Shown here: one piece after another, positions 36,583-46,421 of the stretch
Layout: the number at the start of each line of letters is the position of its first letter
Position numbering within the stretch: position 1 is the first letter of the stretch
NCBI RefSeq assembly: GCF_042660675.1
Contig: NZ_JBHSUL010000031.1
Location: forward strand, 62,001 to 126,000
Direction of reading: 5' to 3'
Source of the DNA: Marinilactibacillus sp042660675
GTDB lineage: Bacteria > Bacillota > Bacilli > Lactobacillales > Carnobacteriaceae_A
DNA length: 64,000 nt
Notes under the pieces: generated by a model
Told to the model about the DNA's origin: nothing
What the model saw: only the letters and a program-made list of their open reading frames with translations
The model's database searches: none
Program-made: the position numbers and the translations under genes

Positions 36583-37350
36583 ATGATAGACTTGCATTGT
36601 CATATACTACCTGGAATAGATGACGGAGCAAAGACGATTGATGAGTCTTTGCAGATGGCTAAAACAGCAGTACAAGAAGGAATAACTCATATAGTGGCCA
36701 CTCCACATCATATGAAAAATGATTGGATCAATGTAAGAGCTAAAATAGAAACTTTAACTTTAGAAGTGCAAAGAAAAATTGACGAAGAGAAGTTACCATT
36801 AACTTTATTTCCTGGTCAAGAAATTAGAATTTATAACAATATACTAACAGATATTGTTAAAGAAGAGATTTTATTTGTTGATGAAGGAAAGCAATATATT
36901 TTAATTGAGTTTCCTCCATCACATATTCCAGTTTATACAAAACAACTTTTTTATGAGTTGGAATTAAAAGGGATGATTCCTATAATTGTTCACCCTGAAA
37001 GAAATAAAGAGATTTTAGAGCATCCTAATAAACTAAAAGAGTTAGTTAATAAAGGAGCTCTAGCTCAGTTAACAGCATCAAGTTATACAGGGGAATTAGG
37101 TAAAAATGTACAAAGATTGAGTAAACAGTTTATTGAGGCTAATCTTGTTCATTTTATTGCTTCAGATGCACATAACACTTCTGATAAATCTTTTCATATG
37201 AAAGAAGCTTACGAAAAGCTTGCAAAAGATTATGGAAAAGAGAAGTCAAATCAATTTCAGCAAATAACCAAAGATTTGATTAATGGTAATACTATAATTC
37301 CTCCTTCTCCCACTAAAATAAAAAAGAGAAGTTTTTTTGGATTTTTGTAG
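36583..37350 (+). CDS. Tyrosine-protein phosphatase of the PHP family (CpsB/YwqE)
   Basis: A 255-residue manganese-dependent phosphatase that removes phosphate from the kinase tail. MIDLHCHILPGIDDGAK gives the metal-binding His5/His7 and Asp residues; ATPHHM, IVHPERN and SDAHNT carry the remaining metal ligands. The order modulator-kinase-phosphatase matches Bacillus ywqC-ywqD-ywqE. AAGAGG before the ATG is 9 bases upstream. Confidence 0.94.
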   Translation: MIDLHCHILPGIDDGAKTIDESLQMAKTAVQEGITHIVATPHHMKNDWINVRAKIETLTLEVQRKIDEEKLPLTLFPGQEIRIYNNILTDIVKEEILFVDEGKQYILIEFPPSHIPVYTKQLFYELELKGMIPIIVHPERNKEILEHPNKLKELVNKGALAQLTASSYTGELGKNVQRLSKQFIEANLVHFIASDAHNTSDKSFHMKEAYEKLAKDYGKEKSNQFQQITKDLINGNTIIPPSPTKIKKRSFFGFL

Positions 37351-37383
37351 ACTTCAAAAACAATATGAAAAGGAGCGATTTTA

Positions 37384-39225
37384 TTGTCCAGGACATCAAA
37401 AAGAGCAATCACGATGATATTTGATACATTCGCTATTATTTTGGCAAGTGTATTTTCATACCTTTTCCTAATGCCGTATATAGATTTTGATCCAAGAGCA
37501 TTTGTATTAATAACAATAACTTATGTTCTAATGTATTTATTTATTGCATTTAGATTTAGAATGTTTGATAAAATTAATAGATATACTAGTATTAAAGAAA
37601 CCGTGGTACATGGAAGTATAGTTACTGGGTCATTTTTACTATCTACAAGTATTTTGATTTTCATTTATTCAGATTTAAGTTTAAGATATTATTTTCTTAC
37701 GTATTTAATATCAGGTGGCCTAATTTCTGGAAGTCGCATACTGTGGCGAATATTTATTGAGCATAAAAATCGTAAAAGAAATGGTACTAAATATCGCGAA
37801 ACGGAACCTCTTCGTACGTTAATAGTTGGAGCTGGAGAAGGTGGTTCTTTATTCATAAAGAGCTTGCAACACAATGATGAAATAAAATTAGTTGGTATTG
37901 TTGATGATGATCTTAACAAACAAAAGACAACTTTATTTGGAGTTCCTGTATTGGGTACTATCGAAGAAATTGATGAGATTCTAGAATTCAAAGAAATCGA
38001 TCAAGTAACAATAGCTATTCCTTCGTTGACCAATGATGAGTTAACCCGTATATTTGATATTGCATCCAGTACTAAAGTAAAAGTAAATCAGATGCCACCA
38101 GTTGAAGAAATTGTTTCAGGAAAATATGAGGTCAATAAATTTAGAGAAATTGACGTATCTGATCTTCTGGGAAGAGAAGAAGTTCAACTTGATATGAAAA
38201 AAATAGCGGAACAAATAACAAATCAAACAATTTTAATATCTGGTGCTGGTGGTTCAATTGGATCAGAAATATGTCGTCAAGTAGTTCGTTTCTCACCAAA
38301 AAAAATAATATTACTTGGTCACGGCGAAAATTCAATTTACTTAATTAACAAAGAATTAAGTGAAATGCCTAATCGTGATTTTGAAATTGTACCAGTAATA
38401 GCTGATATACAAGACCGTAATCGAATATTTGAAGTTCTTGTAAACCATAAGCCAGATCGAGTATTTCATGCTGCTGCACATAAACATGTTCCTATGATGG
38501 AATATAACCCTACAGAGGCTGTTAAAAATAATATTTTCGGAACTAAAAATATTGCAGAAGCCTCTAAAGAAGCAGGTGTTGAGAATTTTGTAATGATTTC
38601 TACAGATAAAGCGGTCAATCCACCTAATGTAATGGGAGCGACAAAACGTATAGCAGAAATGATTGTAACTGGACTTAATGAAACAGGTTCCACTAAATTT
38701 GTCGCAGTGAGATTTGGTAATGTATTAAACTCAAGGGGATCAGTTATACCAGTATTTAAAGAACAAATTAAAAATGGTGGTCCTATCACCGTTACGGATT
38801 TCCGCATGACAAGATACTTTATGACCATTCCTGAAGCTAGTAGATTAGTTTTACAAGCTGGTTCATTAGCAAAAGGGGGAGAAATATTCGTACTTGACAT
38901 GGGTAAACCAGTGAAAATCACTGAATTAGCTCGTAAAATGATTAAATTGAGCGGACATACAGAAAATGAGATTAAAATTAAAGAAAGCGGTATTAGACCA
39001 GGAGAAAAACTGTATGAAGAACTTTTGTCTGCTGAAGAGATGACTGAAAAACAAGTTTATGATAAAATTTTTATCGGGAAAGTTACAAATCTCTCTTTAA
39101 ATGAAGTTTTAATTGTTGTTGAAAATTTATTAATTTTAAAAGAAAAACAATTAAGAAATACTTTAATAGAATTTGCTAATACAAATGAATTTGATACAGA
39201 AACCTTCTTGAAAAAACTTATCTAA
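37384..39225 (+). CDS. Membrane nucleoside-diphosphate-sugar 4,6-dehydratase (CapD/PglF/EpsC-like)
   Basis: A 613-residue enzyme with four N-terminal helices (to about 125), a first Rossmann domain (LIVGAGEGGSLFIK) and a catalytic SDR domain from about 280 with SGAGGSIGSE at 286-295, AAAHKHVPMME, STDKAVNPPNVMGATKR and RFGNVLNSRGSVIP. It should convert UDP-GlcNAc to the 4-keto-6-deoxy sugar, the precursor of FucNAc-, QuiNAc- or bacillosamine-type residues. The TTG start follows AAAAGGAGCG. The next two genes look like the matching transferase and keto-reductase, as with CapD, CapM and CapN of Staphylococcus aureus. Confidence 0.92.
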   Translation: MSRTSKRAITMIFDTFAIILASVFSYLFLMPYIDFDPRAFVLITITYVLMYLFIAFRFRMFDKINRYTSIKETVVHGSIVTGSFLLSTSILIFIYSDLSLRYYFLTYLISGGLISGSRILWRIFIEHKNRKRNGTKYRETEPLRTLIVGAGEGGSLFIKSLQHNDEIKLVGIVDDDLNKQKTTLFGVPVLGTIEEIDEILEFKEIDQVTIAIPSLTNDELTRIFDIASSTKVKVNQMPPVEEIVSGKYEVNKFREIDVSDLLGREEVQLDMKKIAEQITNQTILISGAGGSIGSEICRQVVRFSPKKIILLGHGENSIYLINKELSEMPNRDFEIVPVIADIQDRNRIFEVLVNHKPDRVFHAAAHKHVPMMEYNPTEAVKNNIFGTKNIAEASKEAGVENFVMISTDKAVNPPNVMGATKRIAEMIVTGLNETGSTKFVAVRFGNVLNSRGSVIPVFKEQIKNGGPITVTDFRMTRYFMTIPEASRLVLQAGSLAKGGEIFVLDMGKPVKITELARKMIKLSGHTENEIKIKESGIRPGEKLYEELLSAEEMTEKQVYDKIFIGKVTNLSLNEVLIVVENLLILKEKQLRNTLIEFANTNEFDTETFLKKLI

Positions 39226-39263
39226 ATAAATTTAACTTCATAATATACTAACTAGGAGTGAAT

Positions 39264-39899
39264 GTGATTTTATTAAACTATCAAACAATCAAAAGGTTAT
39301 CAGATATTTTAATATCAGTAGTTGCTGTCATAATATTGCTCCCTCTTTTTTTAGTACTTGTAATTGCTATAAAACTAGATTCTAAGGGTCCTATTTTATT
39401 TAAACAGAAGCGAATAGGTAAACAAAAAGAACACTTTAATATTCTGAAATTCCGAACTATGAAATCTGATACTCCAAAAGATACACCTACACATTTATTA
39501 TTGAATCCTGAAGAGTATATAACTACCGTTGGTAAATTTCTTAGAAAAACTAGTTTGGACGAATTACCTCAGATATTTAATATAATCAAAGGTGACATGT
39601 CTATAGTCGGTCCACGCCCAGCACTTTGGAATCAGTATGATTTAATCGAAGAACGAGATAAATATGAAGCAAACAATATTCTCCCTGGATTAACCGGTTG
39701 GGCTCAAATTAATGGTAGAGATGAATTACCTATAAAAGATAAAGCTTATTTAGACGGAGAGTATGTAAAAAACATTGGCATAGTAATAGATGTAAAATGT
39801 TTTTTCGGAACTTTTCTCAGTGTACTCAAAAGCGATGGAGTTATTGAAGGTGGAACTGGAAGACCAACTAACGATGATATGAGGAAAAAAAATTTATGA
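39264..39899 (+). CDS. Short undecaprenyl-phosphate sugar-1-phosphate transferase (CapM/PglC-like), initiating enzyme of locus 2
   Basis: A 211-residue enzyme made of one membrane segment plus the PF02397-type catalytic domain: KRLSDILISVVAVIILLPLF (helix), KGPILFKQKRIGK, FNILKFRTM, TSLDELPQIFNIIKGDMS, VGPRP and PGLTGWAQINGRD. GTG 39264, five bases after AGGAG, fits better than GTG 39258, which overlaps it. The short form usually transfers an N-acetylated deoxy-sugar phosphate, agreeing with the dehydratase before it. Its last codons overlap the next gene by four bases (ATGA). Confidence 0.9.
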   Translation: MILLNYQTIKRLSDILISVVAVIILLPLFLVLVIAIKLDSKGPILFKQKRIGKQKEHFNILKFRTMKSDTPKDTPTHLLLNPEEYITTVGKFLRKTSLDELPQIFNIIKGDMSIVGPRPALWNQYDLIEERDKYEANNILPGLTGWAQINGRDELPIKDKAYLDGEYVKNIGIVIDVKCFFGTFLSVLKSDGVIEGGTGRPTNDDMRKKNL

Positions 39900-40753
39900 A
39901 AAAAGTTTTAATTACTGGCAAAACAAGTTATATTGGCACTGAGTTTAGAAAATGGATTGAAAGTACTAGTGAAAAATTTGAAATCGATACAATTTCAATT
40001 CGGGACGATTCTTGGAAGGGTATAAATTTTAATCAATATGATACTATATTACATTTAGCTGGAATTGCACATGTATCTAGAGATCCAAAAATGGAAAAAG
40101 AATATTATAGAGTTAATCGGGATCTTACAGTGGCATTAGCAAAAAAAGCGAAATTAGAAGGCGCAACTCATTTTATATTTATGAGTAGTATTATCGTATA
40201 TGGAGACTCAAAAAAATCAAAAACTATAATAACAAGTGAAACTATTCCAAATCCGTCAAATTTTTATGGTAAGAGTAAGCTGGAAGCAGAAAAAGAATTG
40301 CTAAAACTTCAAAGTAGAGATTTTAATATAGCAATCATCAGACCTCCAATGATTTACGGGAAAGATTCTAAAGGGAATTATCCGAGACTCTCCAAAATAG
40401 CACGAAAATTGCCTGTTTTTCCAAATATCAAAAACGAGCGTAGTATGTTACATATCTCAAATTTGTGTGAATTTTTGAAGCTTTTAGTAGCAGACGGCAA
40501 TAAGGGGATTTTCTTTCCACAGAATAAAGAATATACTAATACTAGTTTAATGGTTAAAAAAATTTCTAAAATTCACAATAAAAGAATTCACTTAACAAAA
40601 GTGTTCAATCCACTATTAGTTTTTCTTATAAATAAAAACGAAATAGTGAATAAACTATTTGGAAATTTAGTCTATGATAAAAATTTGAGCAATTATATCT
40701 CGGATTATCAAATAATAAGCCTTGATAAATCTATTGAACTAACTGAGTTATAA
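39896..40753 (+). CDS. NAD-dependent sugar epimerase/4-keto-reductase (CapN-like)
   Basis: A 285-residue short-chain dehydrogenase. The coenzyme site is slightly altered (ITGKTSYIG in place of GxxGxxG), followed by LHLAGIAHVSRDP, MSSIIVYGD and the Tyr-x3-Lys pair in FYGKSKLEAE. This pattern resembles CapN/WbpV-type reductases that act on the 4-keto sugar after a CapD-type dehydratase to give a UDP-FucNAc-type donor. Translational coupling by ATGA overlap with the transferase gene supports a shared pathway. The exact stereochemistry of the product cannot be read. Confidence 0.82.
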   Translation: MKKVLITGKTSYIGTEFRKWIESTSEKFEIDTISIRDDSWKGINFNQYDTILHLAGIAHVSRDPKMEKEYYRVNRDLTVALAKKAKLEGATHFIFMSSIIVYGDSKKSKTIITSETIPNPSNFYGKSKLEAEKELLKLQSRDFNIAIIRPPMIYGKDSKGNYPRLSKIARKLPVFPNIKNERSMLHISNLCEFLKLLVADGNKGIFFPQNKEYTNTSLMVKKISKIHNKRIHLTKVFNPLLVFLINKNEIVNKLFGNLVYDKNLSNYISDYQIISLDKSIELTEL

Positions 40754-40770
40754 AGTATAGGAGAATAATA

Positions 40771-41910
40771 GTGAAAAGAGTATTAATATTAGCATCAGTT
40801 GCTTCTATGATTGATCAATTTAATATGCTTAATATTAAAGTATTAAAAGATAGCAACTTTATCGTTGAAGTAGCATGCAACTTTGAAGATGGGTCAACAA
40901 TATCGAATGAAAGAATAGAGAAACTTAAGCAGAAGCTTACAGAATTGAATGTTAAATATCATCAGATAGACTTTGCTAGGCAAGTTTGGAATATGTCTTA
41001 TAATATTAAAGCTTTTAAACAAGTCAATTCGTTGCTGAACGATAATTCTTATGAATTTATTCATTGTCATTCACCTATAGGCGGAGTAATTGGAAGGCTG
41101 GCATCTATAAATAAACCTACCAAAGTAGTATATACAGCCCATGGATTTCATTTTTTTAAAGGAGCATCAAAAAAAAGTTGGTTATTGTATTACCCAATCG
41201 AAAAAGTGTTATCTCGTTATACAGATATATTAATAACTATTAATCAAGAAGATTTTAATAGAGCCAAAAATTTTTCAGCCAGAAAGTTAGTATACGTTCC
41301 AGGTATTGGTATAAAAACTAACAATAGTTCTGGAGTAGATAAAATAAGTTTGAAAAATTCATTAGGAATAGATATAAATAAAAAAATTGTTTTGTCTGTT
41401 GGTGAACTAAGTAAGAGAAAGAATCATGAAGTCATTATTAAAGCTATAGGTGAATTAAAAAGTGATAATATTATCTACCTGATATGTGGTAAAGGCAACT
41501 TAGAGAATCACCTTATAAAAATTGCTGCTGATGCTAAAGTCAATTTGAAACTTTTAGGTTATAGAGAAGACATCAATGAAATTTTACAAATAGCAGATAT
41601 ATTTGTTTTTCCTTCTTTACAAGAAGGATTACCAGTCTCATTATTAGAGGCTTTAGAAAAAGATTTAGCTATTGTAGCTTCTAATATCAGAGGAAATGAA
41701 GATATTATTGAAAATGGTGTGAATGGATTATTGTTTTCAAAAAATGATTACTTAGGATTTTCTCAAGGAATTAGTAGGTTACTAGAGGAATCTAATAGTT
41801 GCTACAAAAAAAGAGTGAATAATCATAATAGAAATATAATATACGAGTTTAGTGAAGAGAATATTTATAATGAACTTGAAAAAATCTACAACGATAATGT
41901 ACTTAAATAG
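40771..41910 (+). CDS. Family 4 glycosyltransferase
   Basis: A 379-residue GT-B enzyme with GTG start after ATAGGAGAATAA. VLILASVASMIDQF, VNSLLNDNSYEFIHCHSP and VYTAHGFHFFKGAS mark the acceptor domain of capsule transferases that act second, directly after the initiating transferase. The donor domain has SVGELSKRKNHE, YLICGKG and FPSLQEGLPVSLLEALE. Position after the CapM/CapN-like pair supports addition of the second sugar. Confidence 0.88.
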   Translation: MKRVLILASVASMIDQFNMLNIKVLKDSNFIVEVACNFEDGSTISNERIEKLKQKLTELNVKYHQIDFARQVWNMSYNIKAFKQVNSLLNDNSYEFIHCHSPIGGVIGRLASINKPTKVVYTAHGFHFFKGASKKSWLLYYPIEKVLSRYTDILITINQEDFNRAKNFSARKLVYVPGIGIKTNNSSGVDKISLKNSLGIDINKKIVLSVGELSKRKNHEVIIKAIGELKSDNIIYLICGKGNLENHLIKIAADAKVNLKLLGYREDINEILQIADIFVFPSLQEGLPVSLLEALEKDLAIVASNIRGNEDIIENGVNGLLFSKNDYLGFSQGISRLLEESNSCYKKRVNNHNRNIIYEFSEENIYNELEKIYNDNVLK

Positions 41911-41947
41911 TATTGTATCTAACATACAAAGGATTAGGGTGTTTATT

Positions 41948-43117
41948 TTGAAATGTTTATTCGTGCATGATCATAGATTCTATCAAAAGGATGGTGTGAC
42001 GTATAGTGATGGACAATTTCCTTCATATATATGGGACCGATATTTAGAACATTTTGATGAATTAAAAGTATTATCTAGATTTAGCGAAAGTGATAAGTCC
42101 ATAGATGTCAGTAAACTAGATGTATCTTCACGAGAAGAAGTAGATTTTAAATTAGTAGGATCTCTTTCTTCAATTAAATCGCAATTAAAAGATAAGAAAG
42201 AAATTAAAACTGCGATTTTAAAAGAAGTTAGGGAAGCTGATGCGGTAATTTGTAGGCTACCTAGTTTTTTAGGTAGATTAACTGCTTCAATAGCTATAAA
42301 AGAAAATAAGCCACTTGCAATTGAAGTAGTTGCTGATGCATGGGATGAGCTTTGGAATTACGGTAACATAAAAGGTAAAATGTTTGCACCTATTTCTTTT
42401 TTTTATACCCGTTATCTAACCAAAAAATCTAAATACACGTTATATGTCACTAAAGAATACTTGCAAAATAGATATCCCAGTAATGGGATTACAACATCTT
42501 GTTCCAATGTAGAATTAGCAGTTCATGATGAAACAGTATTAGATAAAAGATTGAATAAAACAAACCAAAACAGAATTGGATTGATAGCAGCCCTTGGAGC
42601 GGGCTACAAAGGTATAGACACTGCAATAGCAGCAATAGCAGAAATTAAAGAAAAGCATAGTGATTTTTCATTTCATATTTTAGGTAATGGAGATGCTACT
42701 AAATGGATTGAATTGGCAAAGAAATATAATGTTGAAGATATAGTTTTTTTTGATGGAACCCTACCAAGTGGAGCGGCCGTCTACGAGTGGTTAGATGAAA
42801 TTGATGTTTATATTCATCCAAGCCGACAAGAAGGATTACCGAGGGCAGTGATAGAAGCCATGAGTAGAGCCTGTCCAGTAATAGCATCTACAATCGCTGG
42901 TATACCTGAACTTATTGATAGTGAGAATCTTCATGCGCCAGGAGATTCCAAAAAGCTCGCGAAATTACTTGATAACAAATTAGAAAATCACCAATGGAAA
43001 AAAGATGAATCTATCAAGAATTTCCATAAATCAAGTCATTATAAAAAAGAAAACTTAAATATTATAAGAAATTCTTTTTGGGGAAAATTTTATAATTATA
43101 GTCTTGATAATAAATAA
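41948..43117 (+). CDS. Family 4 glycosyltransferase
   Basis: About 389 residues. The open frame extends back to ATG 41852 inside the previous gene, but the family N-terminus (LKCLFVHDHRFYQKDG) and AGGATTAGGG upstream point to TTG 41948. The donor domain has LIAALGAGYKGIDTAI, FHILGNGD, and HPSRQEGLPRAVIEAMSRACP with both donor glutamates. A conserved-looking KPLAIEVVADAWDELW loop lies in the middle. Adds a sugar to the locus 2 repeat; identity unknown. Confidence 0.86.
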   Translation: MKCLFVHDHRFYQKDGVTYSDGQFPSYIWDRYLEHFDELKVLSRFSESDKSIDVSKLDVSSREEVDFKLVGSLSSIKSQLKDKKEIKTAILKEVREADAVICRLPSFLGRLTASIAIKENKPLAIEVVADAWDELWNYGNIKGKMFAPISFFYTRYLTKKSKYTLYVTKEYLQNRYPSNGITTSCSNVELAVHDETVLDKRLNKTNQNRIGLIAALGAGYKGIDTAIAAIAEIKEKHSDFSFHILGNGDATKWIELAKKYNVEDIVFFDGTLPSGAAVYEWLDEIDVYIHPSRQEGLPRAVIEAMSRACPVIASTIAGIPELIDSENLHAPGDSKKLAKLLDNKLENHQWKKDESIKNFHKSSHYKKENLNIIRNSFWGKFYNYSLDNK

Positions 43118-43140
43118 ATTTAAAACTTCCAAGTTAGAGG

Positions 43141-44445
43141 ATGTTGTGTATTTTGAAGAATAAAAGATTTTCAATTTTAAATATGATATTAGTCTTATTA
43201 TTATTCAGTGGAATAGTGTTGGATTTAGATAATTTAGCGCTCTATACATTTGTAGGAAGAGTAGCAATTTTTGATATGATAGCAATCTTATACATATCAG
43301 GTTATTTAATTACTGGTAGAAAGATACGGAAGAAGGCCTTTATTAATAAAATATTTCTAGTAATTATGATTTTTAGTATCTATATTTTATTTTCTGGATT
43401 GATAGTTTCACAACTTGAATCCGTAGCAGCCACAGGAGCATTATCATATGCGTTTAAGTATTCAATCTATTCTTTACTAGTTTTGACAATAGTCAATCAA
43501 TTAAACAGTGACGAACGGTATTTAACTGGTTACGTTGATACTTGGATTTTATTTTCAATTGTTGTACTATTTATAGGTGTTTTTCAAATTCTAGCTGTTA
43601 ATGGCGTACCTTTCTTTTCAAGATACTTTCTATGGGAAAACATTCGTGGAGGTGGTGCTAGAATAGCATCGACATTCAGGTGGCAAGGGCCATTAGTTTT
43701 ATTTATAGGATTATCTGTACCACTGATAATTGGCAAAATTATATATACGACTTCGAAGTTTAAACAAAATATGTATATACTTTTAATAATGGGACTGTTT
43801 GTTGTTGGTATATTCTCAGGGTCAAGATCTTTTTTGTTGATGTTACCAAGTATTGCTTTAATACCTGTTGTTAAGTTTTTTTCTCAAAAGAGATTTGTTT
43901 TGAAGCTCAGACATTTAATTTTTATATCTTTACCCATTTTTTTAGCTTATCAGTTTTCAGAAACTCTTTTATCTTCTTCAGCAGTAATTAGACTATTTGG
44001 GTTAGATGGTGCGATAGGAGTAGCTTCAGAGTTTTCACACGATCCTCGAATAAGAATAATTAGAAGTGGATTTGAAGTATGGAGGAACACTCCATATTTG
44101 GGTATCGGTTCAAGTAATATGCATATATTAGTTGGAGACGCTTCTCATAATACTTATGTTGAAGTTCTATTTGAAAATGGCCTTATCGGCTTTTCTCTTT
44201 ATTTATTATTTAGTATATTTTTATTTAGAATTTGTTGGACTCTCTTTAAAGATGGATTTAAAAACCGAAATTATCATAATATTGTAGTAGTATCTAGTTT
44301 GTTGAATGTATATATATATCAATTTACCGCTTCTGCAATTCAATATAGGATATTTTGGAGCTTTTTACCTATACTTATAACCACTCACTATTTTAATACT
44401 AAAAAAAATAGTGTAACTAATGATAATAGACAAAAGGGGAGTTAG
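43141..44445 (+). CDS. O-antigen polymerase/ligase family protein (Wzy) of locus 2
   Basis: A protein of up to 434 residues with about ten helices. The late loop contains RSGFEVWRNTPYLGIGSSNMH and SHNTYVEVLFENGLIGFSLYL, the characteristic HN-x-Y...E-x-G-x-x-G signature of PF04932-type O-antigen ligases and Wzy polymerases. AGAGG touches ATG 43141, leaving no spacing, so TTG 43153 (MKNKRFSIL) may be the real start. It is the only polymerase candidate in locus 2. Confidence 0.85.
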   Translation: MLCILKNKRFSILNMILVLLLFSGIVLDLDNLALYTFVGRVAIFDMIAILYISGYLITGRKIRKKAFINKIFLVIMIFSIYILFSGLIVSQLESVAATGALSYAFKYSIYSLLVLTIVNQLNSDERYLTGYVDTWILFSIVVLFIGVFQILAVNGVPFFSRYFLWENIRGGGARIASTFRWQGPLVLFIGLSVPLIIGKIIYTTSKFKQNMYILLIMGLFVVGIFSGSRSFLLMLPSIALIPVVKFFSQKRFVLKLRHLIFISLPIFLAYQFSETLLSSSAVIRLFGLDGAIGVASEFSHDPRIRIIRSGFEVWRNTPYLGIGSSNMHILVGDASHNTYVEVLFENGLIGFSLYLLFSIFLFRICWTLFKDGFKNRNYHNIVVVSSLLNVYIYQFTASAIQYRIFWSFLPILITTHYFNTKKNSVTNDNRQKGS

Positions 44446-45459
44446 ATGGGTAATTATAATATATCAAATATCCCTATTTCAGTTATAATGTGTGTTTACA
44501 ATGCTGAAGAATATCTAGATATATCTGTAAAAAGTATATTAGAACAGGACTTTACCGATTATGAATTTATTATTGTGAACGATGCCTCTACAGATGATAC
44601 AAGTAATATACTATCTAGCTTCAAAGATAAAAGAATTAAGATTATTGAAAACAAGAAAAATCTAGGGCTTACAAAGTCTTTAAATAGAGCTTTGAAATTA
44701 GCAAAAGGTGAATATATAGCTCGAATGGATGCAGATGATATCTCTTTGAGTAATAGATTTAGTGTACAGTACAGTTATCTTCAAAATCATCTGGAAATAG
44801 ATATAGTTGGTAGCCAAGTAATACATTTTGATAACGATAAAGAATATTTTTTTAGTAAACCAGAAACAACTCAATCTATCAACACGTCACTTTTTTATAG
44901 TAATCCAATAATGCACCCAAGTGTAATGATAAGAAAATCTTTTATTATAAACAATGAGTTATCTTATCGAGAAAAACTTAAATATTCACAAGATTATGGT
45001 CTTTGGATTGATAGTCATTTAAAAGGGAGAATAGTAAATTTAAATAAAATATTACTTCATTATAGAATTTCAAGTAACAATATTACAAGTTCAACTAAAC
45101 ATGACTCAGGCAAACGTCATCTAGAAATCTTTGATTTGCTGTTTGATGCAAATAATATTCAATTAACTAATGAAGAAAAGTTTAATTATGTACAATCAAT
45201 TTATTCTCCAAACTTCAAAATTGACTATCATATATTGAAAATTGCATTTAGTAAAATATTGTCTGGTGTTTATAAAAATGAAGAATACAATGTTGATATT
45301 TTAAAAAATATATTTGGTTACATCTGGCTGAAAAATATTATCAGAAAAAGAAATATAATGAGAATTTTTTCAGTTTATACTTATTACGGTATTAAAGAAA
45401 CGTTTAGACGTTTTAAATCAGACTGGAAATTAAAATCACGATATTACAAAAGTATGTAA
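44446..45459 (+). CDS. Family 2 glycosyltransferase
   Basis: A 337-residue GT-A enzyme that starts on the base after the previous stop, with AAGGGGAG as ribosome site. ISVIMCVYNAEEYLDISV, FIIVNDASTDDT, NLGLTKSLNRAL and ARMDADDIS (Asp95, Asp97, Asp98) define it; the ARMDADD form resembles the AmsE-type enzyme at 9678. It has a basic C-terminal tail. Donor unknown. Confidence 0.88.
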   Translation: MGNYNISNIPISVIMCVYNAEEYLDISVKSILEQDFTDYEFIIVNDASTDDTSNILSSFKDKRIKIIENKKNLGLTKSLNRALKLAKGEYIARMDADDISLSNRFSVQYSYLQNHLEIDIVGSQVIHFDNDKEYFFSKPETTQSINTSLFYSNPIMHPSVMIRKSFIINNELSYREKLKYSQDYGLWIDSHLKGRIVNLNKILLHYRISSNNITSSTKHDSGKRHLEIFDLLFDANNIQLTNEEKFNYVQSIYSPNFKIDYHILKIAFSKILSGVYKNEEYNVDILKNIFGYIWLKNIIRKRNIMRIFSVYTYYGIKETFRRFKSDWKLKSRYYKSM

Positions 45460-45480
45460 TGACTTAAGGAGTTTAATAAA

Positions 45481-46383
45481 GTGAATGAAAAAATAAGTGT
45501 TATTATAACTACTTATGGAAATAGGATAGATTATTTAGATAAAGCTTTAAGAAGTGTTTTAAATCAAACCTATAGAAATACTGAAATAATAATCATTGAT
45601 GATAATGGATTATCAAGCATAAATCAATTAAAGGTATCAAAACTTCTTAATAATTACAATAATAAAAATATTAAATATATTCCTAATAAAAAAAACGTGG
45701 GTGCCCAAATTTCTAGGAATTTGGGTCTTAAAGAAGCTAGTGGTGAATTTATAGCATATCTAGATGATGATGATGAATGGTTGTTAAGTAAATTAGAAGA
45801 TCAATATAATACTTTTAAAAATTATAAATCTGAAAATTTGGGGTTAGTGTATTGTTGGTATAATGAGATAACCACTAGGAATAATAAAGTTAGCTCAAAA
45901 CTAATCAAAAGAAAAGAATACGATGATAGTTTTAGCTTTAGTATGTTGCTTAGAAGTAATTATATTGGCTCAACTTCATTCCCACTAATAAAAACAAGTG
46001 TTTTAGAAAGGTTAAATGGCTTTGATGAAGAAATGATGGCCCAACAAGACTATGAATTATGGTTAAGAATTAGTAAAGAGTTTAGTATTAAATGTATTAA
46101 TAAACCCTTATGCAATTATAATAGTCATAAGGGAGAGAGAATTACGAGTAATCCACATAAAAAAATTGATTCGATAGAAAAAATAATAAAAAAATATTTT
46201 ATTTATTATGAAAAAGATCCGCAGGCTTTAAGTCTAAAATACAAGGTTTTAACTATACAATATCTTAGAGCTAAAGAATTGAAGACTGCTTTAAAGTACT
46301 TGTGGAAGAACTATAAAATTAAACCATTTAATTTGAATATTACACTTTCTTTTATAAAAAATTTTTTATTAATTATTAGATAA
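45481..46383 (+). CDS. Family 2 glycosyltransferase
   Basis: A 300-residue GT-A enzyme, GTG start after TAAGGAG. ISVIITTYGNRIDYLDKAL, IIIIDDNG, VGAQISRNLGL and the YLDDDDEWL motif at 93-101 are clear; QDYELWLRIS is the acceptor/base motif. The gene is strikingly AT-rich with long AAT/AAA runs, as is the gene after it. Confidence 0.88.
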   Translation: MNEKISVIITTYGNRIDYLDKALRSVLNQTYRNTEIIIIDDNGLSSINQLKVSKLLNNYNNKNIKYIPNKKNVGAQISRNLGLKEASGEFIAYLDDDDEWLLSKLEDQYNTFKNYKSENLGLVYCWYNEITTRNNKVSSKLIKRKEYDDSFSFSMLLRSNYIGSTSFPLIKTSVLERLNGFDEEMMAQQDYELWLRISKEFSIKCINKPLCNYNSHKGERITSNPHKKIDSIEKIIKKYFIYYEKDPQALSLKYKVLTIQYLRAKELKTALKYLWKNYKIKPFNLNITLSFIKNFLLIIR

Positions 46384-46421
46384 AAATATAATATAGGTAT
46401 AAAAAGGAGCGAAATCTTATA

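Noticed and set aside
41852..41947. N-terminal extension of the glycosyltransferase at 41948
   Set aside because: The extra 32 residues overlap the end of the preceding gene and do not resemble the start of a GT-B enzyme; TTG 41948 has a better ribosome site.
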